Assembly (NCBI GenBank): GCA_046049675.1
Contig: JBJORA010000043.1
Location: forward strand, 111,668-175,667
DNA from: CAIXQW01 sp046049675
Lineage (GTDB): Bacteria > Bacteroidota > Bacteroidia > Chitinophagales > Chitinophagaceae
Direction: 5' to 3'
Length of the DNA: 64,000 nt
The notes under the pieces were generated by a model. That model saw only the letters and a list, made by a program, of their open reading frames with translations. It made no database searches and was not told the DNA's origin. A program made the translations under genes and the position numbers. This document shows positions 9,224-18,320 of this stretch, one piece after another (the first letter of the stretch is position 1; the number at the start of each line of letters is the position of its first letter).

Positions 9224-9316
9224 TTTGCAGGTTGTAGGCGCCTCTGTACCTTCGTAGTGAATTTTATGGGTTAGTAAAGAACTGGGCTGGTGTTTTGCAC
9301 TGGCTCTTTTCTTTTT
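9224..9316 (+). ncRNA. Possible short RNA: promoter plus hairpin terminator
   Basis: TTTG at 9224-9227 and TACCTTCG at 9247-9254 are 19 nt apart, the spacing of a Bacteroidota -33/-7 promoter. From 9276 to 9316 there is a long hairpin: AAAGAACTGGGCTGGTG pairs with CACTGGCTCTTTTCTTT using several G-U pairs, and it ends in a T-rich tract. Together they would give an RNA of about 55-60 nt. G-U pairing favours a structure formed on the plus strand. It is not a recognisable 6S, SRP or tmRNA. It could instead be an attenuator in the leader of ybjQ. The remaining stretch 9317-9509 shows nothing I can name. Confidence 0.35.
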
Positions 9317-9509
9317 AAATCGTCTTACGCTCCGCCAAAACTTATCGATAAACGAATTCGGCATCAAACTAAATGTATTCGAAGGTCCTCATCTTACATA
9401 AACACATCTGTGCTAAGCAAACCAAACTAGCTCCAAATTCAAAAACAATCTCTAGAGTTATTGTTAGCATCCCCTGCAATTACTACATTCGCATCAAAGC
9501 AAATAAAAC

Positions 9510-9830
9510 ATGGTTCTAACTACAACAAGCAATATTGAGGGACGTACAATAGAAAGTTATAAAGGCCTAGTTACTGGCGAGGTAATTATAGGTGCCAACT
9601 TCTTTAAAGATATTTTTGCCGGTGTACGCGACTTTATTGGTGGCCGCAGCGGTACTTACGAAGGCGTACTAGCGGAAGCACGTACCAAGGCTATGAACGA
9701 AATGATTCAGCAAGCGCAAAGTTTAGGTGCAAATGCTATCATTGGTATAGACCTCGATTACGAAACAGTTGGTGCAAAAGGTAGTATGCTAATGGTGAAT
9801 GCTAGCGGCACGGCGGTAGTTGTTCGATAA
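9510..9830 (+). CDS. YbjQ family (UPF0145) protein
   Basis: 106 residues, full length for the YbjQ/UPF0145 family (PF01906). Typical features are the N-terminal TTTSNIEGR, the middle GEVIIGANFFKDIFAGVRDFIGGRSG with the conserved GGRS, and the C-terminal ARTKAMNEMIQQAQSLGANAIIGIDLDYE. It is a small soluble protein that forms pentamers in solved relatives; its function is not established. It is preceded by ~470 nt of non-coding DNA with a possible small RNA or leader. Confidence 0.93.
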   Translation: MVLTTTSNIEGRTIESYKGLVTGEVIIGANFFKDIFAGVRDFIGGRSGTYEGVLAEARTKAMNEMIQQAQSLGANAIIGIDLDYETVGAKGSMLMVNASGTAVVVR

Positions 9831-9872
9831 GTTGCCAAACCTTAACTGCAACCTTGCAGACAGCCCTACACA

Positions 9873-10961
9873 ATGAAATTAAAAACTCAACTTATACTTT
9901 TATTTTTACTATTTGTACAAGTTGCCCAAGCGAATATGTCATCGCCAATTTGGGAAGGAACAATGACAGGTTCAGCCTTTACCAGCAAGAACATAGATAT
10001 TCTTTCTGAGTTTATTCTCATCAAAATAGGCAAAGATTACAAAACTGCAAAATTTACAGTTGAGTACACCATTCAAAGCCCCCTAACAGGTAGACAAATC
10101 CCGTTGTTGTTTTGTGCGAAAGATTACAAAGACAGTTTTTTCGTTTGGGTTGACAATAATAGAGTAACTATTCAAGAAATACCTAAAAAGTATTCTCACT
10201 ACGACAACTCGACTTTTTCTGGATTTAGTGGTTTAACAGATGAAGTGACAATTTACTGGTCTAAAAATCCTGGATTTACATATAAGTTACATGACCTTAA
10301 GTATTTTGAAACCGACATCGCCAAAGGTGTTCATACGGTGAGAGTAGAATATGTTGCAAATGTTTGGACTGACATTTCAGACTGGATAAAAAAATATAGT
10401 TTTCGTTACTCGCTGACACCAGCCAAATTTTGGAAATCTTTTGGAAATTTAACTGTTGCTCTTGAACAAGAAGGCACAATTAGGCAACTTTCAACAAATA
10501 TTGGGGAACCAATTGAAAAAACATTTCAAGCCAAGAATAGCTGGAAATTTACTAAACTGCCTGACGAGTATATTGAATTTTCTTACGCACCAAAAGCAGA
10601 CAATCTTACAAAAGCGCTAATAGCTATTCAACCATTTGGACTTTCTATAATTGCAGGTGTACTATTGTTCGTGTTGCATCTATTTCTTTCTTTCCGGTAT
10701 CGAAGACAATTTGTAAATAAAAAATATTCCCCTGTGGTAATTATAGGTAGTCTGCTAATTCCGTTTTTGATTTTATTGAGCTATATTTATTCCTATGACT
10801 TCATTGACAATGTAATTGGCGAAGAAGCAGGAAGATATCATGGCTACATATCTTTAGCAATATTATTCTATCCTCTACTTTTAGCATTATATTGGACCAT
10901 AGTATGGCTTTTGGACAGGCATCAAAAAAGAAAACTAATAAATGAAAAAGGCAGCAGATAA
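9873..10961 (+). CDS. Hypothetical exported membrane protein
   Basis: 362 residues; family not recognised. It has a signal peptide (MKLKTQLILLFLLFVQVAQA), an extracytoplasmic beta-rich domain of about 200 residues, then three membrane helices: around residues 245-265 (IAGVLLFVLHLFL), 290-310 (VVIIGSLLIPFLILLSY) and 325-350 (ISLAILFYPLLLALYWTIVWLL). It ends in a basic tail (RHQKRKLINEKGSR). The layout is that of DUF2207-like proteins, with an outer domain plus C-terminal helices, but I see no proof of membership. The neighbouring gene also encodes a membrane-anchored unknown, and both look AT-richer than the genes around them. Confidence 0.65.
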   Translation: MKLKTQLILLFLLFVQVAQANMSSPIWEGTMTGSAFTSKNIDILSEFILIKIGKDYKTAKFTVEYTIQSPLTGRQIPLLFCAKDYKDSFFVWVDNNRVTIQEIPKKYSHYDNSTFSGFSGLTDEVTIYWSKNPGFTYKLHDLKYFETDIAKGVHTVRVEYVANVWTDISDWIKKYSFRYSLTPAKFWKSFGNLTVALEQEGTIRQLSTNIGEPIEKTFQAKNSWKFTKLPDEYIEFSYAPKADNLTKALIAIQPFGLSIIAGVLLFVLHLFLSFRYRRQFVNKKYSPVVIIGSLLIPFLILLSYIYSYDFIDNVIGEEAGRYHGYISLAILFYPLLLALYWTIVWLLDRHQKRKLINEKGSR

Positions 10962-10993
10962 CAGCTTACCAATAGTAACTCGCTTAACCCGCA

Positions 10994-11641
10994 TTGTTTA
11001 CAAGTATGCAGTTGGCTAGAAAACATAAATATGGACTTTTGACAATTTTCTTAATTGGACTTTTCTATATTGGGCTTCGGTTGTTATTTGGGTTATTTAC
11101 ACCTTATAACTTCTTTACAGCTGAGCGAGATATTGCAAAAAATAAAGTTCAAATAATTGTAGTTGGTTTTCCATATTACCCACAAGTGCATAACCGTCTT
11201 GCGAAAAATTATGGATTCAACTATACGTATGTAGGTTGCAACGCGACAATAGAGTTGCTAAATGGGAGAAAATTTTACAACAAAAGAGTAAGAAGTTATT
11301 TGACAAGGAAACATGGAAGCAATTTTTGGGAAACCTTTAAATCACAAGTTGATAGCAGCATCGTGAGCCAAATCAAAACAGACTCAACCTTAAACAAGGT
11401 AAGCAACGTTGTTGGATCTTATAAAATTGTAAAAGACCAAATAAAACTGATTGACAGTTTATCACATGGCAAAAGGCGTATTTCGCTAATTCCGAGATTA
11501 GACGATACTTTGAAAAATATTTATGTGGTGAATGTATCAGAAGACAACGGAACAAACTCTGTAACTTACTTCACTTTTTTAGTTGATGGTACAACAATGA
11601 AAATAATTAACCCAAACGGCAAACTTACGGAACAAGAATAA
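10994..11641 (+). CDS. Hypothetical membrane-anchored protein
   Basis: 215 residues; family not recognised. One N-terminal membrane helix (about residues 12-33, LLTIFLIGLFYIGLRLLFGLF) anchors a soluble domain with an IQIIVVGFPYYPQVHNRLAKNYGFNY-like segment and a lysine-rich middle. The ATG at 10994 was taken as start; an internal Met three codons later is equally possible. It starts 32 nt after the preceding unknown membrane gene, so the two may be co-transcribed. Confidence 0.55.
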   Translation: MFTSMQLARKHKYGLLTIFLIGLFYIGLRLLFGLFTPYNFFTAERDIAKNKVQIIVVGFPYYPQVHNRLAKNYGFNYTYVGCNATIELLNGRKFYNKRVRSYLTRKHGSNFWETFKSQVDSSIVSQIKTDSTLNKVSNVVGSYKIVKDQIKLIDSLSHGKRRISLIPRLDDTLKNIYVVNVSEDNGTNSVTYFTFLVDGTTMKIINPNGKLTEQE

Positions 11642-11685
11642 AAACGTTTCACAACAACATATTTACGAAAAGCAAAATGCAAGTG

Positions 11686-13533
11686 CTACTTAAACCTTGC
11701 CTCTAATTCTTCGCGCGTTAATACAGTAAAAATTTTATCGCCGCCCGGTGTAAACTCCGGTTGCGTGCTAACAAACAATTGCGTACATAGCTCTTGCATC
11801 GCACTGGTGCTCATCGTATCTGGCCCTTGTAGACTTTTGTTGTAAGCCATGCTTTGCAATAGTCGTTCGCGTGTGCTAGCCTTGGCTAAATGTGTACTGT
11901 ACTTATACTGCTCAATAATGCTCTGTATGGTCTTTATGATATCGCCATTAGGCTCGTCAGCTGGCAAGGCTTGCACAATAAAAGTATTGTTGCCAAAGGG
12001 TTCTAGCACATAGCCCAATGCATTTAAGTCTTGCAAAACATCTGCAATGATAAGACTATCGGCAGTATTAAACTCAATGGTCTGCGGATGCAACAAGGCT
12101 TGACTCGTAGCTTCGTTTGTAGCAGCTATACCCTGCATAAACCTATCATAGTATATGCGTTGCTTAGCGCGTCTTGCATTGATAAGCAATACACCATTGC
12201 TTTTAGGATATACAATGTACTTGCCCAATACTTGCAACAAACTAATATCCTGCTGCAGACTTAACTCGCTGCTCGCCTGTTGTAATACTTCATTTACAGC
12301 ATCGCCTGTTAAAGGAAGGTCTTGCTGTGTGCTGGGTTGCAAACTGTCTGCACCTTTGTACAACTCGCGCCAATTTTTTACACTTCCACTGCGTTCAAGC
12401 AAATGAGCTTGCCCTTTTTGTGTAAAGCTGTTGTACAAATAATCGCCTTGCACACGTTCTTTTGTTTCGCTGCTATAAGGTTGTGTTATACTTGGCAAAT
12501 GCACAATGCCAGCATCTAAGTCAAAGTCTAAGCTTGGTGCAATACTGTTTTTACTTAAAGCAGCCTTTACTGCAGAATTTACAAAGGCGTATATCAAGCG
12601 TTCGTCTTCAAACTTTATCTCTTGCTTTGTTGGATGTACATTGGCATCAATTTTTGCAGGGTCTAAATTCAGGAATAAGAAAAATGCAGGAAACTCGTCG
12701 TTGCCGATGAGCTGTGTATAGGCTTTTGTAACAGCATGATTGAGATACGCACTTCTAATATATCTGTTATTGACAAAGAAGTACTGCGCACCACGAGTTT
12801 TTGTAGCAGCATCTGGTGTGCCAATAAAGCCAGAAATTTCTAGATAATCCGTTGGCTCTGCAACAGGCACTAGTTTGCTATTGTAGCTATTGCCAAGCAA
12901 ACCAACAATACGTTGCTTGAGATTACCACTATCTAAATTAAAAACATCGGTATCGCCATTGGTAAATCTAAACGCTACTTCCGGAAAAGCCATAGCAACT
13001 CTTGTAAACTCGTCAACGATATGACGTAGTTCCGTTGTATTGCTCTTTAGAAATTGGCGACGTGCAGGCACATTATGAAACAAATTTTTAATGGCAATAC
13101 TAGTGCCCGCCTTAGTAGCAATAGGTTCTTGCAGTTCTACTGTACTATTGGCTATATGAATCAAAGTGCCCATCTCGGCATCTGCTGTGCGTGTCTTTAG
13201 CTCTACTTGTGCAACAGCGGCTATACTCGCAAGCGCTTCGCCACGAAAACCCATGGTACGAATGCTAAAAAGGTCGTTGATGTTTTGAATTTTGCTTGTA
13301 GCGTGGCGCTCAAAACACATACGTGCATCTGTGGCTGTCATGCCTTTGCCATCATCAATACATAGCATTAGTTCTTTGCCTGCATCGCGTACTACGAGAT
13401 GAATATTTTTGGCACCAGCATCAACTGCATTCTCCAAAAGCTCTTTTACAGCGCTTGCTGGGCGTTGAATTACCTCACCAGCTGCAATTTGGTTGGCAAT
13501 ATTATCGGGCAGAAGATTAATGATGTCGGCCAA
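11686..13533 (-). CDS. mutL: DNA mismatch repair protein MutL
   Basis: 615 residues, starting at TTG (no in-frame ATG or GTG lies between it and the upstream stop). The GHKL ATPase motifs are intact: ELLENAVDAGA, DDGKGM, RHATSKI and GFRGEALASIAAVAQVE. The dimerisation domain occupies about residues 430-600. The segment that should hold the endonuclease motif DQHA(x)2E(x)4E reads LINARRAKQRIYYDRF, and the C-terminal CPHGRP-type site reads FTPGGDKIF, so the usual metal ligands are missing. It should couple mismatch recognition by MutS to strand removal, but nicking activity is doubtful. Divergent from the B12-binding gene. Confidence 0.95.
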   Translation of the reverse strand: MADIINLLPDNIANQIAAGEVIQRPASAVKELLENAVDAGAKNIHLVVRDAGKELMLCIDDGKGMTATDARMCFERHATSKIQNINDLFSIRTMGFRGEALASIAAVAQVELKTRTADAEMGTLIHIANSTVELQEPIATKAGTSIAIKNLFHNVPARRQFLKSNTTELRHIVDEFTRVAMAFPEVAFRFTNGDTDVFNLDSGNLKQRIVGLLGNSYNSKLVPVAEPTDYLEISGFIGTPDAATKTRGAQYFFVNNRYIRSAYLNHAVTKAYTQLIGNDEFPAFFLFLNLDPAKIDANVHPTKQEIKFEDERLIYAFVNSAVKAALSKNSIAPSLDFDLDAGIVHLPSITQPYSSETKERVQGDYLYNSFTQKGQAHLLERSGSVKNWRELYKGADSLQPSTQQDLPLTGDAVNEVLQQASSELSLQQDISLLQVLGKYIVYPKSNGVLLINARRAKQRIYYDRFMQGIAATNEATSQALLHPQTIEFNTADSLIIADVLQDLNALGYVLEPFGNNTFIVQALPADEPNGDIIKTIQSIIEQYKYSTHLAKASTRERLLQSMAYNKSLQGPDTMSTSAMQELCTQLFVSTQPEFTPGGDKIFTVLTREELEARFK

Positions 13534-13658
13534 GATTGGTAATGCTTTGCGGCGAAGATAAAGCTAAAAAGGCGTTTACGGATTTTGGCGCAAACAAAAC
13601 TGCACGCTTATCATAAGTGGCAGCTGCTGTAGATGCAACGTTACTAAGGCTTCTGTAC

Positions 13659-13666
13659 TATATTTG
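13659..13666 (+). promoter_or_regulatory. -7 promoter box directly before the B12-binding gene
   Basis: TATATTTG, five bases, ATG. An exact TAnnTTTG match that would put the transcript start at about the A of the start codon. Confidence 0.5.
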
Positions 13667-13671
13667 CATCA

Positions 13672-14082
13672 ATGAATAGACCGATACGGGTGCTTGTAGC
13701 CAAAGTGGGTTTAGATGGCCACGACCGTGGTGCTAAAGTAATTGCCGCAGCACTTAAAGATGCTGGCATGGAGGTAATATATACCGGCCTAAGGCAAACG
13801 CCTGAGATGGTTGTACAAACTGCCTTGCAAGAAGATGCTGACGCCATTGGCATTAGTATTTTAAGCGGAGCACATATGACGGTTTTTCCTAAGGTTATTA
13901 AATTGATGAAGGATAATGGCCTTAATGATGTGCTATTAACTGGTGGCGGTATTATTCCTGCTGATGATATGCAAGCGCTGCGCGATATGGGTGTAGGCGA
14001 ACTATTTAGCCCTGGCACACCTACAGCAGATATTGCAAAGTATATTAGCGAATACGTTGCTACACATAGAGCTTTTACTTAG
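13672..14082 (+). CDS. Cobalamin-binding subunit of an acyl-CoA mutase
   Basis: 136 residues, the size of a free-standing B12-binding domain. The DxHxxG motif (GLDGHDRGAKVI, about residues 16-22) supplies the histidine that coordinates cobalt. SILSGAHMT and LLTGGGIIPADD are the nucleotide-tail binding loops of the methylmalonyl/isobutyryl-CoA mutase family. It must pair with a separate large TIM-barrel subunit, which is not in this window. Small subunits of this type occur in isobutyryl-CoA and 2-hydroxyisobutyryl-CoA mutases, so the carbon skeleton rearranged is uncertain. Confidence 0.88.
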   Translation: MNRPIRVLVAKVGLDGHDRGAKVIAAALKDAGMEVIYTGLRQTPEMVVQTALQEDADAIGISILSGAHMTVFPKVIKLMKDNGLNDVLLTGGGIIPADDMQALRDMGVGELFSPGTPTADIAKYISEYVATHRAFT

Positions 14083-14104
14083 CGAGACATAGGCAGCGCA
14101 TTTT

Positions 14105-14848
14105 TTGCAGGCCTTTAATTACCTTTATGCCTTGAGGCATTTTGTTTTCATATTGTGTATCATTTGCAGCGGCCTAGAAAGCCTAGCACAAATACAAGAT
14201 GCTAATGCGCTTCAACTTGCTATACATCGGACGCAACATGCAGGATATCGAGGTGCTGAACAAGATAGTTTGTGTATAAGCGGCCTCAATGCTGCGAGAG
14301 CAAGTTTGGATTCTGGTAATGTAACGTACTATGTTATAGGCAAAGCAAGTGTGATTGGTAGCAAACGCATGCACTACATAGCAAATCGTTTTTCATTTAC
14401 ATTAGACCATGCCTATTGCACTGCAGAAAGTGATGCATTTTGTTACAATCAAATCGTAGATTCTTTTTTAAACAGCAAATACAATTGCAAATTTTGGCGC
14501 ATGGCAAATAAATTGTGCGATAGTTTGCAAGAGGTAGGTTTATTAGACCGAGAAGTTATTTATAATGGTGGCGAGGAGCAACTGCAAAAGGATTTTGCCG
14601 CTGTGCTAAAAAAGCAGGGCATCGAATTAGATTCTTTTGTATTGAGCTACGACTTGAAGCACGACCCTTTTACAGGAACTAAAACCTTAGCCTATTTTTA
14701 TTGTGAACCAGAAAAGTTTAAGCCGCTATTTCAAAAAATATTAGTGGAACTAGATGGCTACAAACCAGCTATTTCTAATGGCAAAGTAGCAGAAGGTATT
14801 GGAAGATTCCAAACTACTTATCCCACATCTGCAACGCACGAATGGTAA
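14105..14848 (+). CDS. Hypothetical exported protein
   Basis: 247 residues from TTG at 14105; TTG at 14132 is also possible. There is no ATG or GTG between the upstream stop and the signal peptide (RHFVFILCIICSGLESLAQ), so a TTG start is required. The mature protein is mixed alpha/beta with several cysteines (FWRMANKLCDSLQ, AYCTAESDAFCYN). No family is recognised. The last codons overlap the first codons of ogt by 7 nt, so the two are likely translated from one mRNA. Confidence 0.55.
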   Translation: MQAFNYLYALRHFVFILCIICSGLESLAQIQDANALQLAIHRTQHAGYRGAEQDSLCISGLNAARASLDSGNVTYYVIGKASVIGSKRMHYIANRFSFTLDHAYCTAESDAFCYNQIVDSFLNSKYNCKFWRMANKLCDSLQEVGLLDREVIYNGGEEQLQKDFAAVLKKQGIELDSFVLSYDLKHDPFTGTKTLAYFYCEPEKFKPLFQKILVELDGYKPAISNGKVAEGIGRFQTTYPTSATHEW

Positions 14849-15369
14849 ATACGATAGCCATACAATATTTCAAATGCAAGTACGGCGAATTAATCATTGG
14901 CTGTTTTGAAGAGCAACTTGTATTGTGCGATTGGCGCTATCGTAGAATGCGACAAGCCATTGATGCGCGCGTACAGAAATTTTGTAATAGTACTTATCAA
15001 GAACATGCTACTGCATTGCATACAGAAACAATTGCGCAGCTAGAGGCATACATCACTAAGCAACTTACAGTATTTGATTTGCCGCTGCTACTTGCTGGCA
15101 GCCCCTTTCAGCAAAAAGTATGGCAAGCATTGTTGCAAGTGCCCTATGGCAAAACAAGTACCTATATGCAACAAGCCAATGTTCTTGGTGATGCCAAAGC
15201 TATCAGAGCAGTAGCAACGGCTAACGGTGCAAATGCAATTAGCATTATTGTGCCATGCCATCGTATTATTGGCAGCGATGGGTCTATGGTGGGCTACGCA
15301 GGTGGTACTAATGTAAAAAAGCAATTGCTTGCATTAGAAGGCGCAAGTATACAAGCAGAGTTGTTTTAG
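14842..15369 (+). CDS. ogt: Methylated-DNA--protein-cysteine methyltransferase
   Basis: 175 residues. The active-site loop IIVPCHRIIGSDGSMVGYAGG carries the acceptor cysteine (PCHR, about C145) that takes the methyl group from O6-methylguanine. The helix-turn-helix part (FQQKVWQALLQVPYGKTSTY) inserts into DNA. The N-terminal domain lacks the AdaA zinc-binding cysteines, so this is a stand-alone Ogt-type suicide repair protein. It overlaps the previous gene by 7 nt and the hydrolase gene follows 3 nt later. Confidence 0.95.
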   Translation: MVNTIAIQYFKCKYGELIIGCFEEQLVLCDWRYRRMRQAIDARVQKFCNSTYQEHATALHTETIAQLEAYITKQLTVFDLPLLLAGSPFQQKVWQALLQVPYGKTSTYMQQANVLGDAKAIRAVATANGANAISIIVPCHRIIGSDGSMVGYAGGTNVKKQLLALEGASIQAELF

Positions 15370-15371
15370 TA

Positions 15372-16016
15372 ATGCATATTTACTTCATAAGCGGCATTGG
15401 CGCGGATGAGCGCATGTTTAGTAAGTTAAAGCTAGCTGCTGGTTCATATACATTTTTGCCATGGCTTAAACCTTTGCCACAAGAAACTATGCAATCTTAT
15501 GCAATACGTATGTGTCAAAAAATACAGCACAAAGAATTTGCTTTGGTCGGCCTAAGTTTTGGTGGAATGATTGCTATGGAAATGGCGCGGATTGTTGAAG
15601 TAAAGAAATTAATTCTATTGAGCAGTGCTGCTTGTTATGCGCATTTACCATGGTGGATACGAATTGCGGGCAAGTTGCAGTTGCATAAACTTGTGCCCTC
15701 GTATTTCTTGCACAATACAAACTTCTTGATGTATCGGATATTTGGTGCTACAACAAAAGATGCTAAGCAATTATTAGCAGCCACTATGAAAGAAGCAGAT
15801 ACTATTCTTTTACAATGGAGCATGAATGCTATTGTGACATGGCGCCAACAAGCCCCACTTCCGTATATGGCAATTCACGGTACCAAAGACCGTTTATTGC
15901 CGCAGCCATTGCATCGAATAAATTTTTGTATTGAACAGTGTGGGCACTTAATGGTGTTTTGCAATGCAGAACAAGTTAGTGAGCTTATTATTAAAGCATT
16001 GGACACCGACATCTAA
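15372..16016 (+). CDS. Alpha/beta hydrolase
   Basis: 214 residues. The nucleophile elbow GLSFGGM (Ser near residue 64, in FALVGLSFGGMIAMEMA) is preceded by a short N-terminal strand, and a catalytic-His candidate lies near the C-terminus (EQCGHLMVF). The cap region is small. Substrate unknown. It follows ogt by 3 nt, so the three genes from 14105 look like one operon. Confidence 0.82.
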   Translation: MHIYFISGIGADERMFSKLKLAAGSYTFLPWLKPLPQETMQSYAIRMCQKIQHKEFALVGLSFGGMIAMEMARIVEVKKLILLSSAACYAHLPWWIRIAGKLQLHKLVPSYFLHNTNFLMYRIFGATTKDAKQLLAATMKEADTILLQWSMNAIVTWRQQAPLPYMAIHGTKDRLLPQPLHRINFCIEQCGHLMVFCNAEQVSELIIKALDTDI

Positions 16017-16056
16017 CACATAGCCAATAATATTTGCTACTATTGCACTAAGCCAC

Positions 16057-16623
16057 ATGCCTATCACACTACCAAACCAACGCCTAATAGATACAGCGCG
16101 CCTTGTGCTGCACGAAATAAACACCGAACATGTAGCTTACCTGTTTGAGCACTACACACATGGCGAAATACAAGACTATCTGCAAATCAATGTGCAACAA
16201 ATGGCACACTATGTTTGCATGTACACAGGTGGTATGAGTACATTCAGAATTTCTCAATTGCATTTTGTACTGCACCATAAGGCGGATAATAAATTTATTG
16301 GCGATTGTGGTTTTCACACATGGAATGCCTCACATAGACGAGCTGAAATTTTTTACAATATGTACAGCGATGCGTATAAACAACAAGGTTATATGAAAGA
16401 AGCCCTTGGCGCAGTACTCCATTTTGGTTTTACAGCATTGAACTTGCATAGAATAGCAGGACTAATAGACCCCGATAATATCGCATCGCTAAAACTACTT
16501 CAACACTATGGCTTTGTGTACGAAGGCAGAACACGCGAAGACTATGTTGTCAATGGTATTAATACAGATTCCGATTGTTACTCCTTACTTAAGCCAGATT
16601 GGCTTGCTGCAACTGAAAAATAA
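16057..16623 (+). CDS. GNAT family N-acetyltransferase (RimJ/RimL type)
   Basis: 188 residues of the Acetyltransf_3 type. RLVLHEINTEHV opens the domain. FYNMYSDAYKQQGYMKEALGAVLHFGF holds the acetyl-CoA pyrophosphate loop (QQGYMKEA in place of Q/RxxGxG/A). LNLHRIAGLIDPDNIASLKLLQHYGFVYEGRTREDY is the C-terminal signature of RimJ/RimL enzymes. It probably acetylates an N-terminal or side-chain amine of a protein or a small amine; the target is undetermined. A small GCCGA/TCGGC hairpin separates it from the convergent manC-like gene. Confidence 0.88.
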   Translation: MPITLPNQRLIDTARLVLHEINTEHVAYLFEHYTHGEIQDYLQINVQQMAHYVCMYTGGMSTFRISQLHFVLHHKADNKFIGDCGFHTWNASHRRAEIFYNMYSDAYKQQGYMKEALGAVLHFGFTALNLHRIAGLIDPDNIASLKLLQHYGFVYEGRTREDYVVNGINTDSDCYSLLKPDWLAATEK

Positions 16624-16653
16624 TGGCCGAGAAAAAAGTCGGCTAACATACAA

Positions 16654-17736
16654 CTACAAATACTTATCGCGCTTACTGCGTTTTACTTCGTTGACGTATT
16701 CTTTAATTTGTTGCTCACGATTGCGTTCGCAAATCAAGAGTACATCTTGCGTATCTACCACAATCATATTTTTGAGGCCTTGCAATAAAACGAGTTTGCC
16801 ATCAGGTGCTTTTACCATGCAATCTGTAGCATCCATCACCATCACATTCTTACCGATAACAGCATTACCCAAATAATCTTTGTCGTGATTGTCGTAAGCG
16901 CTATTCCATGTGCCTAAATCGCACCAACCAAAATAACTTGGTATCACAAATACATTTTTAGCCTTTTCCATAAAGCCGTAGTCAATGCTTACGTTCTGGC
17001 ATTGCGGATAAATAGCCGCAACACTAGCTTGCTCTTCTGGTGTGTTATAAGTAGTAACACCGCTAAATAATTCGTGCATTTCTGGTAAGTAGTGCGCAAT
17101 AGCATCTACAACAGTATTGGCATTCCACACAAAGATGCCAGCATTCCATAAGAAGTCGCCGCTACGCAAAAATGTTTCTGCTAATTCTACACTTGGCTTT
17201 TCTGTAAACGTGCGCACTGGATATGCCTCTTCGTCTTCTAAACTATCGTCGTATTGAATATAACCATAGCCAGTATCAGGACGTGTTGGCTTTATACCTA
17301 AGGTAAGCAGCGCATTATTTTTTCCTGCAAAGTCACAAGCCTTTAAGAGTGTTTTTTCAAACATTTGCTCTTGTAAAATCAAGTGGTCGGCAGGGCTCAT
17401 AATAATATTAGCCTTTGGATTTTTACTGCGCAATTTGTAAGCAATATATGCTGCACATGGCGCGGTGTTTTTGCGACTTGGCTCTGCAAGAATATTCTCG
17501 TCTGGCAGGTCTGGTATTTGCTGCTTTAGCGTAGTAATGTATGCATCACTTGTAATGATGTAAATATTCTCTTTAGGACATACGTTTTGAAATCGCAAAT
17601 AAGTCCATTGAATCAAACTTTTGCCAGTGCCTAAAATATCTAGGAACTGCTTTGGGTGATTGTTGCGGCTTTCTGGCCAAAAACGACTACCAATACCACC
17701 AGCCATAATGGCTACGTAGTTATTTTGTATACTCAT
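16654..17736 (-). CDS. manC: Mannose-1-phosphate guanylyltransferase
   Basis: 360 residues, the monofunctional length without the C-terminal isomerase domain. The nucleotide-binding signature GGIGSRFWPESR lies at residues 13-25. FTEKP, SPADHLIL and FLWNAGIFVWN are the sugar-phosphate and metal-binding blocks of the family. It makes GDP-mannose from mannose-1-P and GTP for envelope polysaccharides. It starts 25 nt after the DUF4920 gene and may be read with it. Confidence 0.93.
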   Translation of the reverse strand: MSIQNNYVAIMAGGIGSRFWPESRNNHPKQFLDILGTGKSLIQWTYLRFQNVCPKENIYIITSDAYITTLKQQIPDLPDENILAEPSRKNTAPCAAYIAYKLRSKNPKANIIMSPADHLILQEQMFEKTLLKACDFAGKNNALLTLGIKPTRPDTGYGYIQYDDSLEDEEAYPVRTFTEKPSVELAETFLRSGDFLWNAGIFVWNANTVVDAIAHYLPEMHELFSGVTTYNTPEEQASVAAIYPQCQNVSIDYGFMEKAKNVFVIPSYFGWCDLGTWNSAYDNHDKDYLGNAVIGKNVMVMDATDCMVKAPDGKLVLLQGLKNMIVVDTQDVLLICERNREQQIKEYVNEVKRSKRDKYL

Positions 17737-17761
17737 GTATAAACTTGAAGGGAGAGAAATT

Positions 17762-18232
17762 TTAGCCTAACAAAACGCCGTCTGCTTCAAAGCGAAACTC
17801 TTGCTTTGGTTGCTTGATTTTCTTAATTTCTCTTTTGCTTTTGCCAGCATCTTCTGCAAGGTGCTTAAGCTCTGCCACAGTTGTTGTTTTCATAAACATT
17901 TTGCCATGGCAAGTAATTTTTTGAGAAGCGCAGTCTTTTGGTAAAAAGAAAGCATAGTCTTTGAACTTAATGGTCATTGTTTCGCCATTAGGTAATTTTA
18001 CGGTAGCCCAACAACCTTTTGCTTGACATACACCTTCTACAGTACCTGTAATAGTGATGTTTTCTAAAACAGTTGTATTGTTTTGCTGAATGGCTTTGCA
18101 ACTTTCGCTAAGGCGCTCGCTGCTCATCGCTGTGCTGTTTTTTACAATCTCGCAATCGCCATAACAAGTTTGTGCTTGCGCGCAAGCTATTTGTGTAAAT
18201 AATACCGCTACTAATACTTTCAAAAACTTCAT
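17762..18232 (-). CDS. DUF4920 exported protein
   Basis: 156 residues. A signal peptide ends at ACAQAQ near residue 20. The remainder matches the DUF4920 family (PF16267): VLENITITGTVEGVCQAKGCWATVKLPNGETMTIKFKDYAFFLPKDC, with the conserved CxxxGCW motif. Related proteins are periplasmic with an OB-like fold; their function is unknown, and metal or redox chemistry is suggested only by the cysteines. AACATTTG lies 5 nt before the ATG, one base off the TAnnTTTG box. Confidence 0.85.
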   Translation of the reverse strand: MKFLKVLVAVLFTQIACAQAQTCYGDCEIVKNSTAMSSERLSESCKAIQQNNTTVLENITITGTVEGVCQAKGCWATVKLPNGETMTIKFKDYAFFLPKDCASQKITCHGKMFMKTTTVAELKHLAEDAGKSKREIKKIKQPKQEFRFEADGVLLG

Positions 18233-18320
18233 CGCTTCAAATGTTTAATTACTGCGAAATTATGGCAAATTGTTGAGAATGAGGGTTAAAGTGCTGTTGC
18301 AATACCCGCAATATTGGCGC

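Noticed and set aside
9224..9509. 6S RNA, SRP RNA or tmRNA in the spacer before ybjQ
   Set aside because: None of the conserved sequences of those RNAs could be recognised; only a short hairpin RNA is proposed.
16623..16645. GCCGA/TCGGC hairpin between the GNAT and manC genes as a terminator
   Set aside because: Only five base pairs and no T tract on either strand.
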